This document shows, in pieces, positions 1 to 8,137 of a DNA stretch of 52,344 nt. The DNA comes from Aquimarina sp. RZ0. Lineage in GTDB: Bacteria; Bacteroidota; Bacteroidia; Flavobacteriales; Flavobacteriaceae. A model generated the notes under the pieces. It was not told where the DNA came from. It worked only from the letters and a program-made list of their open reading frames with translations, and searched no databases. How positions within the stretch are numbered: position 1 is the stretch's first letter; each line of letters starts with the position of its first letter. The DNA is taken from contig NZ_VTZU01000048.1 in NCBI RefSeq assembly GCF_008370685.1, forward strand, positions 1-52,344, written 5' to 3'. The position numbers and the translations under genes were made by a program.

Positions 1-7
1 TTATATA

Positions 8-526
8 TTAAATTTGGGGATCGGATAGCACTTGATTTAGCGACCAAGCCCCAGGAGGGCTCTGGGAGCTAGCTCCCAGAGCCCTCCTGGGGCTTAACCC
101 TGAGACAGGGTTATAATTACACTTCCTACTATTATCAAGAAGAAATTCACGTCTTAAATTATGTAATATTCTTGATCTTTCGCCTTTTAAGGTATCATTC
201 TCTAACGTCACAGTATCAAATAATAGCACATATTTTTTTCCATTATTATGTGTCAACCTCATTTCTGGTTTAGGAGAATTTTCTAATTTCACCACATTCC
301 CTTTTTTATCATTTACAATAATTACCTTTATATCGTTGGCAAGATATTTAATAGTAGAAAAAGCTGAATATAAGCCTGGAGCATTAATTTCAACTTTCTA
401 CATATGCTCAGGTTTTACATTTATCATTTGAGAACGAAAACTCTCTACGGGAATAGAATATGTTTGACAAGATAATAGTAAGAGAAGACAACCTAGATTG
501 ATCATCTTGAATTTTAGGTTTTTCAT
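8..526 (-). pseudogene. Decayed lipoprotein gene with an in-frame amber codon
   Basis: Read from the ATG at 526, the protein begins with a hydrophobic leader and a lipobox (LLLLLSC, Cys at residue 20), so it would be a lipoprotein. Codon 43 is TAG (398-400). The same frame then stays open to base 8 with sensible protein-like sequence (NSPKPEMRLTHNNGKKY, then FDTVTLENDTLKG), so the stop is a single point lesion in an otherwise readable gene. From about base 112 downward the frame runs into GC-rich palindromic DNA, so the natural C-terminus is probably lost as well. I recall similar short flavobacterial lipoproteins of unknown function but cannot name a family. A GTG restart at 295 is possible but would lack a leader. 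Confidence 0.6.
46..95. repeat. Perfect 50-bp GC-rich palindrome with no spacer
   Basis: Two 25-base arms are exact reverse complements meeting at AGCT/AGCT (bases 70/71). The arms are about two thirds G+C in an otherwise AT-rich region. The palindrome lies inside the reading frame at the 3' end of a decayed lipoprotein gene, so it has replaced that gene's normal end. A small second hairpin follows (AACCCT, 5-base loop, AGGGTT, 96-112). It may be a real fold-back insertion or a sequencing or assembly artefact; the sequence alone cannot decide. Confidence 0.9.
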
Positions 527-529
527 ATA

Positions 530-1144
530 TTAGTTAAGATATGACTTTTTTATTTCGGTTTCTATACTTTCTATTTCACTCAGTATTTTTTTTTCATAAA
601 TAAGTAAATCATTAGTCATCAATTGAATTGAGACAAGAACATCAATAACTTTTGCAGAAGAATTGATATTTATCATTCTATCCAGGATAGAATTTCCTAA
701 TTCGGTATACCCCTTTTGCAGGTTATAAATTTTTGAAACTTTATAAATCAATCCAATATCATATTCCTTTATAATACCACTAATTTTAGCTCCCTCAAAT
801 GCTGTATTTACTACTTCTGCTAGTGTAATTCCATTCCAACCTTTTAGTTCGTTATGTCTGAATTTGTGATTCCCAAAATAAGTAGCGTAAACATCTTTTT
901 CCAGTAAGGTAGGAGTTACACTATCTATTTCTGTTTTGATTGCTTGATGATATGTTATTGATTTCTTAATATTTTTTTTATTGTTTTCTAGTTCTTCCAG
1001 TATATAACTGATAGATTTTTCTTTTTCTATTTTTACTTTCTTTTCATTTTGTAATTCACTCACATACATACCCAGAAACACACCAAATGTTACTATTAAA
1101 AATTCTATCCCGTATTTTAATATAGTTTTCATGTTTTTTTTCAT
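530..1144 (-). CDS. Small single-pass membrane protein of unknown function
   Basis: I place the start at the ATG at 1144, giving about 204 residues, because the N-terminal transmembrane helix (EFLIVTFGVFLGMYVSE) follows directly. The frame is open up to 1219, but that extension is not protein-like. After the helix comes a charged, probably coiled-coil stretch (ELQNEKKVKIEKEK, then LEELENNKKNIKKS) and a helical remainder without Cys-rich or catalytic motifs. The plan (one N-terminal helix, charged helical body) recalls small Bacteroidota membrane proteins such as DUF6090, but I cannot confirm the family. It lies alone between two decayed genes, transcribed in the same direction as both. Confidence 0.55.
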   Translation of the reverse strand: MKKNMKTILKYGIEFLIVTFGVFLGMYVSELQNEKKVKIEKEKSISYILEELENNKKNIKKSITYHQAIKTEIDSVTPTLLEKDVYATYFGNHKFRHNELKGWNGITLAEVVNTAFEGAKISGIIKEYDIGLIYKVSKIYNLQKGYTELGNSILDRMININSSAKVIDVLVSIQLMTNDLLIYEKKILSEIESIETEIKKSYLN

Positions 1145-1275
1145 TTTATAGATTTTGTTAACATACTGGACAATGTTACATGTATATGTCTTAGAAGACG
1201 AAAATGTTGCCTTGATCAAAATTAATTAACTGAGTTCGAATATTAAGGTAGAAGACTAAAAACTATCAATTCGAT

Positions 1276-1384
1276 TTTGAGACAAGCCCTGAAGTATTAT
1301 TTAGAGTAAACTACCTCGGGGCAAGCCCACGAGGCATTTATTGAAAAAAACATGTTGATTTCGAGGCAAGCCTCGGAGCATTTA
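1276..1384. repeat. Three imperfect copies of a 25-28 bp GAGGCAAGCC repeat
   Basis: Copies at about 1276-1303, 1315-1340 and 1360-1384 share the pattern TCGRGGCAAGCC followed by a GA-rich step and ATTTA. The third copy forms a small hairpin (CGAGG caag CCTCG). They occupy the spacer between the small membrane protein and the decayed beta-propeller gene, and look like a short REP-type intergenic repeat. No gene is visible here. Confidence 0.5.
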
Positions 1385-1495
1385 AATCTCGTATCAATAG
1401 TATATCTCGGTAGTTCATATATCATGTAATAGTATAATAAGATAGTGGGCTCTGCGTTCTTTCTAATTTTGATCGCTTAGAACTTGACACCATAA

Positions 1496-2525
1496 TTATT
1501 TTAGTACGGTCAATTTAATCTTATCCTCCGTAATATTCAAAAACGTATCTACTGCGGTAAAAGTTAATTCAAAATCTCCAGTCTCAGTTGGAAATTCTGA
1601 TAACTTCATGTTTTCAGAATCAAATGTTAACCAATCAAATTCATTTTGATTAAGATTTAAATCCAATAGGTGATCATCGATATCCTTATAATAATCCGTT
1701 GGAATTGATATTTCGAACTTTTCACCAATTCGAACGCTTATATCAGAAAGCGGATTATATACAAAGGGCTTAAACAGTTTTGAGGTATTCACCCAAAATA
1801 TATCTGATTCGATCAATCCTTTTTCTCCAATTTGGAGTCGGGTGAAAAACAAAAAATTATTATCGATACTTACAAATGGTCTTCTGTCCCAATATTTTGA
1901 ATTTATTGTTGAGTCAACAATGATAGGTGCTAACCAGTTTTTATGAATGTCTCGATAACTTATATACAGATCCATCCAGGTTTTATTATCTGTATATCTA
2001 CAAAAGATGATGTACTCTTCCTTTGAGGAAATGAATACACTTTCCTCATCATTGGACGAAACAAACTCAGAAATTGCCTCTACACACTTTGGTACTCATT
2101 ATTCCTTAGTCTTGAGTAAAACAAATCAGCTGTATAGCAATTTTCTTTTCCTTCACAATTTCTATTTGAAGAAAAATAAATTGTATTGCCTAATGTCATA
2201 CAGGCTGTAGATTCTCTTGCCAATGTACTAATCGGGTTACTCATTTTTTTGTATGCTTCCAGCTTTCATTATTCTTTTTTAAAATCCAGATATCAGTAAT
2301 ACGATTTGTGATTAAAAAATTCGTATAAATTCATTGAATTATTTTTTCTTTATGCAAGGCAAAAAAATCAAGTATAGCTATAGCTACAGTTTATTTTTTA
2401 AACGAAGTAGAAAGGAAAAAGAAACGATGAATATGCGAAATTTTTAGTTATAAATCGTATAAGCTCTGATTTGGAGAAAAAAGTATTACAATCTTTCTTA
2501 TCCGGACAAACAATTATAAGATACG
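1496..2525 (-). pseudogene. Decayed PD40 beta-propeller protein with Ig-like C-terminus, split by a mobile palindrome
   Basis: The 3' part (open from 1975) carries a WD40-like/PD40 blade (DLYISYRD, then WDRRPFVS, LFFTR, SDIFWV) followed by a putative Ig-like domain (LSDISVRIGEKFEISIP to the end). Upstream the reading frame shifts by one base near 2080: the blade sequence TLGNTIYFSSNR is followed by a stop, while the continuing sequence EAISEFVSSNDEES lies in the other frame. Still further upstream, DIWILKKNNESW is separated from FFSKSEL by the 160-bp element at 2300-2459. Removing the element and one TTA copy joins them in frame as SELTDIWIL. The N-terminus beyond about 2525 is not recognisable. 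Such proteins are normally exported; this one is inactive. Confidence 0.65.
2300..2459 (+). mobile_element. 160-bp palindromic mobile element, copy 1
   Basis: This is a near-palindrome with ends TACGATTT and AAATCGTA and centre TAGCTATAGCTA, flanked by TAA on both sides (2297-2299 and 2460-2462). It interrupts a PD40 protein pseudogene; precise removal restores that frame. It differs from the other three copies at only two bases flanking the centre (C to T in the left arm, G to A in the right arm), which pair with each other in the hairpin. No coding capacity. It behaves like a MITE or similar non-autonomous element. Confidence 0.88.
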
Positions 2526-2584
2526 TTGTTTAAAAACACTAGGGTCTTGTATAAATCACAACAAAGTAAGCTTTCTTTATTGTG

Positions 2585-3439
2585 TTACAGATCAAAAACT
2601 CTGCTCAGGTTGAACCCGAAGAAAAAATCTCCATCTCCCCAATCTCCTGATGCCTGCCCGAGGAATCCATTCTCAAACATAGGTTGTGCATTTGTAAAAT
2701 GTACCTGAAATATATGACCTCCTGTTTCTATATCAAACCCTACGGATAAAGGATTTTTAAAGGTTGAAGTAGTACTTCTATTAAAATGATATCCATAATC
2801 CATATTAAGGCTAAAACGTTTGGTTAGCTTATATCTCCCCCCTATTCCTGCAATAAATTGAGAATTATCCTGATCATCAAACCTTACAAAATTTTCGTGT
2901 AGATATGAGGGAGCAAATTCTAATGAAAAATTCTTACTAATTTTTCTGGAAATCAAAATTTGAGAAGTATACGACACTCTATTATTAAACGTTAACCCCG
3001 GCAATACATCCTTTTCTAATGCGGTATTGATTGTAATTAAATTATACCCTACAATCGTCAGAGGAAATCCTCCTTTTTTTTGTCTTACTATTCTATATTT
3101 TATATGCCCTCCATATGTTTTTTGAAACGAACTACGCGCAATACCAATATTTACTCCATCGGTAATCCCATATATAAACTTAAGCTGTGTAACCGCTTGA
3201 TCTAATCCAAAAAAATCATCAATCCCATTCTCTACACTACCAAATCTATGCGCAACGATAAAAAATAAGTTTCGCTTATTTACGAGCTTGGTAGATTCAA
3301 AATTAACAATCTTGAGCCCTTTAAAAGTAGATGTTACATAATTATCTTCCTGCACATCAGATTCTAATTCATTTAATAAATCATCTTGTGCTACTATAAA
3401 ATAAGGAACTAAAAATAAAAGAGATAAAAGTTTTTGCAT
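2585..3439 (-). CDS. DUF5777 family outer-membrane beta-barrel protein
   Basis: The 284-residue product starts with a signal peptide (MQKLLSLLFLVPYFIVAQ) and is otherwise beta-strand-rich with alternating aromatic and polar residues. Motifs typical of the DUF5777 family include LFFIVAHRFG, DDFFGLDQA, FIYGITDGVNIGIARSS, GYHFNRS and an aromatic C-terminus (FFGFNLSRVFDL). It is expected to sit in the outer membrane; its role is not established. It is the last gene of a short minus-strand pair with the OB-fold protein, and faces a divergent cytochrome/YceI pair. I believe this combination recurs in Bacteroidota. The length is normal and no damage is seen. Confidence 0.8.
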   Translation of the reverse strand: MQKLLSLLFLVPYFIVAQDDLLNELESDVQEDNYVTSTFKGLKIVNFESTKLVNKRNLFFIVAHRFGSVENGIDDFFGLDQAVTQLKFIYGITDGVNIGIARSSFQKTYGGHIKYRIVRQKKGGFPLTIVGYNLITINTALEKDVLPGLTFNNRVSYTSQILISRKISKNFSLEFAPSYLHENFVRFDDQDNSQFIAGIGGRYKLTKRFSLNMDYGYHFNRSTTSTFKNPLSVGFDIETGGHIFQVHFTNAQPMFENGFLGQASGDWGDGDFFFGFNLSRVFDL

Positions 3440-3472
3440 GAACTTGTTTTTAAAACACTACGTAAAAATAAT

Positions 3473-3856
3473 TTATTTGATAATTGAGGCTTGATCTAAT
3501 TTCACAACTTCCAGCAGTTCATCATACCCAATACACCTGCCTTTGATAGCGTATTGTTCACTTAAACCAGATTCTGGAATACTATGCGCTGTATCAAAAG
3601 TGCAGTAGGCTGCATTATCAAGCAATAAAGAATTCACCTCTATTTCTGTGAGCTTCCCTTTGACAATCATAGTTTTATTCAGATATTTTTTTGAAGTAAT
3701 CTCTGGAGTCTCAGAGAATTCTTTGATGAGATCAGTTGCTTCGATTGTATACGCTGCTTTTTCACCCTCGATATCCCGATGAGACTGATAGATATATTTA
3801 TATCCTGCAAAAGCAGCTATCATCAGAATTAAAATTACTACTAGTAGTTTTTTCAT
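3473..3856 (-). CDS. Membrane-anchored OB-fold protein (tRNA_anti-like family)
   Basis: The 127-residue protein has an N-terminal membrane anchor (VVILILMIAAFAGYKYIY) followed by a small beta-barrel domain (YLNKTMIVKGKLTEIEV, then LLDNAAYCTFD, then YAIKGRCIGYDELLEVVKLDQASII). This matches the OB-fold 'tRNA_anti-like' putative lipoprotein group of Bacteroidota. In this group the OB fold sits outside the cytoplasm and no nucleic acid role is established. It lies 33 bp upstream of the DUF5777 gene on the same strand, so the two are probably co-transcribed. Its start faces the cytochrome-like lipoprotein gene across about 120 bp. Confidence 0.7.
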   Translation of the reverse strand: MKKLLVVILILMIAAFAGYKYIYQSHRDIEGEKAAYTIEATDLIKEFSETPEITSKKYLNKTMIVKGKLTEIEVNSLLLDNAAYCTFDTAHSIPESGLSEQYAIKGRCIGYDELLEVVKLDQASIIK

Positions 3857-3916
3857 TGTTTATTTTTCGTGGTAAACATATCTTAAAAGTATGAAAATTA
3901 TCTCCCTAATGAAATT

Positions 3917-3924
3917 TATTTTTG
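3917..3924 (+). promoter_or_regulatory. Possible -7 box for the cytochrome/YceI pair
   Basis: TATTTTTG matches the Bacteroidota -7 consensus TAnnTTTG, 52 bp upstream of the ATG at 3976. No TTG is seen at the expected -33 position, so this is a partial match. Confidence 0.4.
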
Positions 3925-3975
3925 CATATCAATGAAATTTGATCTAATTTCTACCTCTCAAACGCTTCCTTATCT

Positions 3976-4341
3976 ATGAAAATATATTTTATAAAATTGT
4001 TGGTTTTTGTATTCATTTTTATCAACATAAGTTGTGAAAATGATAGTGAAAACGATCTCATTGAGGTAGTTACCGTTCCTTTGGTAACCTATGAAAACAG
4101 TGTAAAAGCAATTATCGATGGTAATTGCATTTCCTGCCATAATGATCCTCCCATTAATTTTGCTCCGATGCCTTTGCTTACCTTTGATCAGGTCAAAGAG
4201 GCTGTTGATAATAGGGGATTACTTGATAGAGTATCCTCAGAAGATATCAGCTTTTTAATGCCTGCTGGAGGTCCCAGACTACCACAACCCACAATCGATG
4301 TTATGATACAATGGAACACCGATGGATTATTAGAACAATAA
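3976..4341 (+). CDS. Cytochrome c-like lipoprotein
   Basis: The 121-residue product has a short leader ending in a lipobox (INISC, Cys20) and then an acidic linker. A single haem-attachment motif CISCH (residues 51-55) follows, with a likely axial methionine in FLMPAGG (Met95). The DGNCISCH start and the short domain after it match small c-type cytochromes of Bacteroidota that are anchored on the periplasmic face. It probably carries electrons for the module that includes the OB-fold, YceI and DUF5777 proteins. The YceI gene follows 13 bp downstream, so co-transcription is likely. No truncation is evident. Confidence 0.75.
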   Translation: MKIYFIKLLVFVFIFINISCENDSENDLIEVVTVPLVTYENSVKAIIDGNCISCHNDPPINFAPMPLLTFDQVKEAVDNRGLLDRVSSEDISFLMPAGGPRLPQPTIDVMIQWNTDGLLEQ

Positions 4342-4354
4342 ACTCTTAACATAT

Positions 4355-4894
4355 ATGAAAAATTCAGTTTTCTTTCTATTCCTTTTTATTTCAGGATCTG
4401 TTCTTTCTCAGGGAAAATTTATAACAAAAAAAGGAACGATCAGTTTTGAAGCTTCAGTACCTTCATTTGAAGAGGTAAAAGCTAAAAATACTACCGTAAC
4501 TGCTATATTAAATACCGATAATGGTGAATTTGCTGCTTTAGCTTTGATGAAAGGTTTCCGGTTTAAGAATGCCTTGATGGAAGAACATTTTAACGAAAAC
4601 TACATGGAATCCGATGAGTATCCAAAAGCCAAATTCAAGGGAAAATTAATTGATTTTGACAAAGATAACCTCCAGAAAGAATATACTATCCAGGGAACCC
4701 TTACATTACACGGAAAGTCAAAAGAAATAGAAACAAAAGGATCGCTGAGTAAGGATGATGACGATACAATTTCTATCACTTCGAGCTTTATCACCAAACC
4801 AGAAGAGTTTGATATTAAGATTCCCGGTATTGTTAGTAAAAAGATAGCGGATGATATCTCTGTTGCTATAGATTTTGTTTTAAAAAAGAAGTAA
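4355..4894 (+). CDS. YceI family periplasmic lipocalin-like protein
   Basis: The 179-residue product carries a signal peptide (FFLFLFISGSVLSQG) and the YceI fold landmarks: GTISFEASVPSFEEVKAKN near the N-terminus, MEEHFNENYMESDEYPKAKF in the middle, and TIQGTLTLHGKSKEIE. YceI proteins bind isoprenoid or fatty-acid-like chains, including ubiquinone-type molecules, in a beta-barrel. It lies directly behind the haem lipoprotein gene, so a link to quinone or electron transfer is reasonable but inferred. The catalogue of residues is ordinary and the gene is full length. Confidence 0.85.
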   Translation: MKNSVFFLFLFISGSVLSQGKFITKKGTISFEASVPSFEEVKAKNTTVTAILNTDNGEFAALALMKGFRFKNALMEEHFNENYMESDEYPKAKFKGKLIDFDKDNLQKEYTIQGTLTLHGKSKEIETKGSLSKDDDDTISITSSFITKPEEFDIKIPGIVSKKIADDISVAIDFVLKKK

Positions 4895-4997
4895 TGAATG
4901 ATTACGAATTAGGTTAAAATTATACTTAATTAACAGTAGTATCTTTTCATTTTAATTCTAAAATCTTTACATTTAAAATAACAAAACTCAACACTTA

Positions 4998-5897
4998 ATG
5001 AACTCTCTTAAAACATTGTTATACTTTTCAATTTTTAAGTACCCTCTTTCTGCCGAAGAGGTCTTTTTATTCTCAGCAGCAACGGATCAAAATGAGATTC
5101 AGGATGAGTTAGAATACCTCAAGAATAAAGGAGTTATTTCTTCTGATAGCAGTTATTATTTTTTAGACGAAAACATTCAATCTGTGGATCGTCGCATCAA
5201 AGGAAACAAAATGGCTAAATCTGTTATGCAAAAGGCAATAAAAAAAGGGTTTTTAATTGCTAAGTTTCCATATGTAGAAGCTGTTGGCATTTCTGGAGCT
5301 TTATCAAAAAGTTATCACGATAAAGATGGGGATGTTGATTTCTTTGTAATCACAAAACCAGAGCGACTATGGGTTTCCAGAACATTACTGATGTTGTATA
5401 AAAAAATATTCTTGTTTAATTCCAGAAAATTCTTTTGTGTCAATTATTTCATTACAGAAAATTCATTAGAGATCACAGAAAAAAACATATTCACCGCTAC
5501 CGAATTATTAACCCTGATTCCTGTATCTGGAGATTTTACACGTTTTTATAACCAAAACCAATGGGTTTCTAACTTTTTACCAAATCTAAAAATTGGTAAA
5601 TCTTCTATTAAACAGTTAAAAAAGAAACCAGGAATTTCTAGAATCATAGAACTTCTGTTAAACACAAAAGCAGGAAACATGTTGGAGCATGTTTTTTTAA
5701 AATTAACTTTAAAAAAATGGAATACAAAGTTTAAAACCTTAAGTAAGGAAGATTTTGAAATAGCCATGAAATCAACTGATGGTGTATCAAAGCATCATCC
5801 TCAGAATTTTCAGAAAAAAGTAATTGACCGTTTGAATGCCAGATACAACGAGTTTCAATCCAAATATGATATCACATTAGAAAAAGAACATGCTTGA
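4998..5897 (+). CDS. Nucleotidyltransferase-fold protein heading the radical SAM operon
   Basis: The 299-residue protein has an N-terminal helical, winged-helix-like region (residues 1-75, with YPLSAEEVF and YLKNKGVI), then a polymerase-beta-type nucleotidyltransferase core. The sequence GISGALSKSYHDKDGDVDFFVIT, around residues 98-120, contains the GS-like turn and the DxD metal-binding pair. The C-terminal half is basic and helical. The family is known in Bacteroidota, often next to B12 radical SAM genes, but no substrate is established. The stop overlaps the start of the first radical SAM gene by 8 bp, so the two are translationally coupled. It probably begins the five-gene operon 4998-10286. 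Confidence 0.7.
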   Translation: MNSLKTLLYFSIFKYPLSAEEVFLFSAATDQNEIQDELEYLKNKGVISSDSSYYFLDENIQSVDRRIKGNKMAKSVMQKAIKKGFLIAKFPYVEAVGISGALSKSYHDKDGDVDFFVITKPERLWVSRTLLMLYKKIFLFNSRKFFCVNYFITENSLEITEKNIFTATELLTLIPVSGDFTRFYNQNQWVSNFLPNLKIGKSSIKQLKKKPGISRIIELLLNTKAGNMLEHVFLKLTLKKWNTKFKTLSKEDFEIAMKSTDGVSKHHPQNFQKKVIDRLNARYNEFQSKYDITLEKEHA

Positions 5898-7353
5898 CAT
5901 TTTATTTTCTCACTCTTATTACTATCCATTAGATCAAAAACAATGGAAAAACAAAACTCCATATCCACCATTGGGAACTATCTATGCAGCTTCATTAATG
6001 CGGGAAAATGGATATAAGACTGATCTTTTTGATACCAATCTAAAAGATAATCCGTATGAAATAGAACAAGAAATTAAGGAGAAAAAACCAAAATTTCTGG
6101 TGTTATATGATGATGGGTTTAATTATCTGACAAAGATGTGTCTTACAACAATGCGTCAGGCAGCTTTTGAGATGATACGTATTGGAAAAAAGTATAATTG
6201 CACCATAATTGTTAATGGGTCGGATGCTACAGACCATTACCCAAAATACATATTAAATGGTGCTGACTATATCATCCAGGGAGAAGGTGAAACTACGCTT
6301 TTAGAACTCATCACTACACTTAAGAAAAACGAATCTCCAGAAAAAATAAAAGGAATCGTATATACAAAAGGAGAACAAACAATAACCACCCCAAAACGTC
6401 CTGTCCTTACCAATCTGGATGAATTACCTCTTCCTGCATGGGATCTTGTAGATATTGATGCTTATAAAAGCATCTGGAACTCCGGCGGGAAAGAATTTAC
6501 ACTAAACCTAGCCACTACCAGAGGTTGTCCGTTTAAATGTAACTGGTGTGCTAAACCTATCTATGGGAATCGATATAATACACATTCTCCAGAATATATT
6601 GTAAAGCATATAAAATTCTTACAAGAAAAATACGATGTATATCATTTTTGGATGTGTGATGATATTTTTGGACTTACGCCAGGATGGGTACAGGAATTTA
6701 ACATAGAACTAAAAAAAACGAAAACGAAGCTAAAGTATTTTATACAAAGTCGAGTGGATCTGTTACTAAAAGAAGATACTATAGATGCACTTGCAGCATC
6801 TGGATTACAGGAAGTTTGGGTGGGTGCAGAAAGTGGTTCTCAATCTATATTAGACGCCATGGACAAAGGAACTAAAGTAGCCGAGATTTATAAAGCAACA
6901 GAATTATTAAAAGACAAAAATATTCGTGTTGCATTCTTTATTCAGTTTGGATATCTTGGTGAAACCAAAAGTGATATTGCTAAAACCATAAAAATGATCA
7001 AAGAATTAGTTCCTGACAATATTGGTATATCGGTATCCTACCCATTACCCGGAACTAAATTCTATGATAAGGTAAAAGATGATCTTAAGTTTAAAGCTAA
7101 CTGGACGGATTCTGATGACCTGGCTATGATGTTTCAGGGAACCTATAACTCCAAATATTATAAAAAACTACATCGATATGTACATAAAGAATATCGTAAA
7201 AGCCAGGGAATACGTTTTCTAAAAAAAATAGTGTCTCAACCAAGTCAGTTTTCGAAGACTGCTATAAAAAGAATTGCATATCTGATGTACTATTTTCCCA
7301 GTGCATTCATAGATGCTCAGATCTTAAAAAGAATGGAACACCTTAATGAATGA
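5890..7353 (+). CDS. B12-binding radical SAM protein 1 (BchE/P-methylase type)
   Basis: The 487-residue enzyme has an N-terminal cobalamin-binding Rossmann domain (about 1-190), recognisable by PYPPLGTIYAASLMRENGY, GADYIIQGEGETTL and LDELPLPAWDLVD. A radical SAM barrel follows with the cluster motif C213-x3-C217-x2-C220 in TRGCPFKCNWC. Further barrel landmarks are VWVGAESGSQ and SYPLPGTKFYD. Proteins of this architecture usually methylate unactivated carbon or phosphorus, or rearrange rings; the substrate here is unknown. It overlaps the nucleotidyltransferase by 8 bp upstream and a methyltransferase by 8 bp downstream. It resembles radical SAM 2 more than radical SAM 3 or 4 in the motif after the cysteines (YGNRY versus YGQSY). 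Confidence 0.85.
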   Translation: MLDILFSHSYYYPLDQKQWKNKTPYPPLGTIYAASLMRENGYKTDLFDTNLKDNPYEIEQEIKEKKPKFLVLYDDGFNYLTKMCLTTMRQAAFEMIRIGKKYNCTIIVNGSDATDHYPKYILNGADYIIQGEGETTLLELITTLKKNESPEKIKGIVYTKGEQTITTPKRPVLTNLDELPLPAWDLVDIDAYKSIWNSGGKEFTLNLATTRGCPFKCNWCAKPIYGNRYNTHSPEYIVKHIKFLQEKYDVYHFWMCDDIFGLTPGWVQEFNIELKKTKTKLKYFIQSRVDLLLKEDTIDALAASGLQEVWVGAESGSQSILDAMDKGTKVAEIYKATELLKDKNIRVAFFIQFGYLGETKSDIAKTIKMIKELVPDNIGISVSYPLPGTKFYDKVKDDLKFKANWTDSDDLAMMFQGTYNSKYYKKLHRYVHKEYRKSQGIRFLKKIVSQPSQFSKTAIKRIAYLMYYFPSAFIDAQILKRMEHLNE

Positions 7354-8137
7354 GAGTTTTGATATAGCTGCACCCACATATGACGATGTCTTTACATATA
7401 GTCACATTGGAAAACTCCAAAGGAATTTGGTATATGATTTCCTAAAGGATGTGCTTCCCGAAAATCAGAGTTTGGACATATTAGAAATTAATTGTGGAAC
7501 TGGTCAGGATGCCTTCTGGCTTGCAAGTCTTGGACATCGGATCATTGCTACAGATATTTCTTTTGGAATGATCTCTGTTGCTAAAGAAAAATTAACTACA
7601 ACTGAAAATCAGCCAGAATTTCGTCAATTAGACATTAATAAACTAGGTGAAACCCATTTTGAGCATTCTTTTGATTTAATTTTTTCGGATTTTGGAGGAC
7701 TAAATTGTCTCTCCCCAAAACAATTAGAACATTTTTTTGTTTCGGCATCAAAAAAACTAAAACCAAATGGTAAAATTATTGGAGTGATCATGCCGAAACA
7801 CTGCATCCTGGAAAACTTTTATTTCATAATGAAAGGTAGTTTCAAAAAAGCATTTAGACGTAATACCAACCGTGTAGTTATAGCAAACGTAGATGGAACT
7901 CAAGTAAACACCTGGTATTACAATCCTATAAATATTAAAAAAGTAGCTGAAGGATTCTTTAACATAGATACAACATATCCCATTGGATTTTGTATTCCTC
8001 CCTCCTATCTTGAACCATTTTTCAGAAAGAAGTCAATACTTTTGAAAACTTTACAACACATAGATATTCTTTTTAAGCGTTTTTCATTCGTATCAAAATA
8101 CAGTGATCATTATCTAATCTCGTTATCAAAAAGATGA
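7346..8137 (+). CDS. Class I SAM-dependent methyltransferase paired with radical SAM 1
   Basis: The 263-residue protein contains the SAM-binding glycine loop ILEINCGTGQDAFWLA (around residues 47-62) and the acidic motif II end IIATDISFGMI, followed by FDLIFSDFGGLNCLS. The C-terminal third is basic and aromatic and probably shapes substrate binding. It is a small-molecule or glycan type methyltransferase by fold; no specific substrate can be named. It starts 8 bp inside radical SAM 1 and ends with a 4-bp ATGA overlap with radical SAM 2, so all three are made together. Confidence 0.8.
   Translation: MNESFDIAAPTYDDVFTYSHIGKLQRNLVYDFLKDVLPENQSLDILEINCGTGQDAFWLASLGHRIIATDISFGMISVAKEKLTTTENQPEFRQLDINKLGETHFEHSFDLIFSDFGGLNCLSPKQLEHFFVSASKKLKPNGKIIGVIMPKHCILENFYFIMKGSFKKAFRRNTNRVVIANVDGTQVNTWYYNPINIKKVAEGFFNIDTTYPIGFCIPPSYLEPFFRKKSILLKTLQHIDILFKRFSFVSKYSDHYLISLSKR

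Noticed and set aside
1276..1384. CRISPR array
   Set aside because: The three repeats are imperfect, only about 25 bp long and unevenly spaced, and no cas gene is present.
2007..2210. A 67-codon plus-strand frame
   Set aside because: It is the antisense of the decayed PD40 gene, whose minus-strand translation shows recognisable blade motifs.
2526..2708. A 60-codon plus-strand frame
   Set aside because: It is mostly antisense to the DUF5777 C-terminus.
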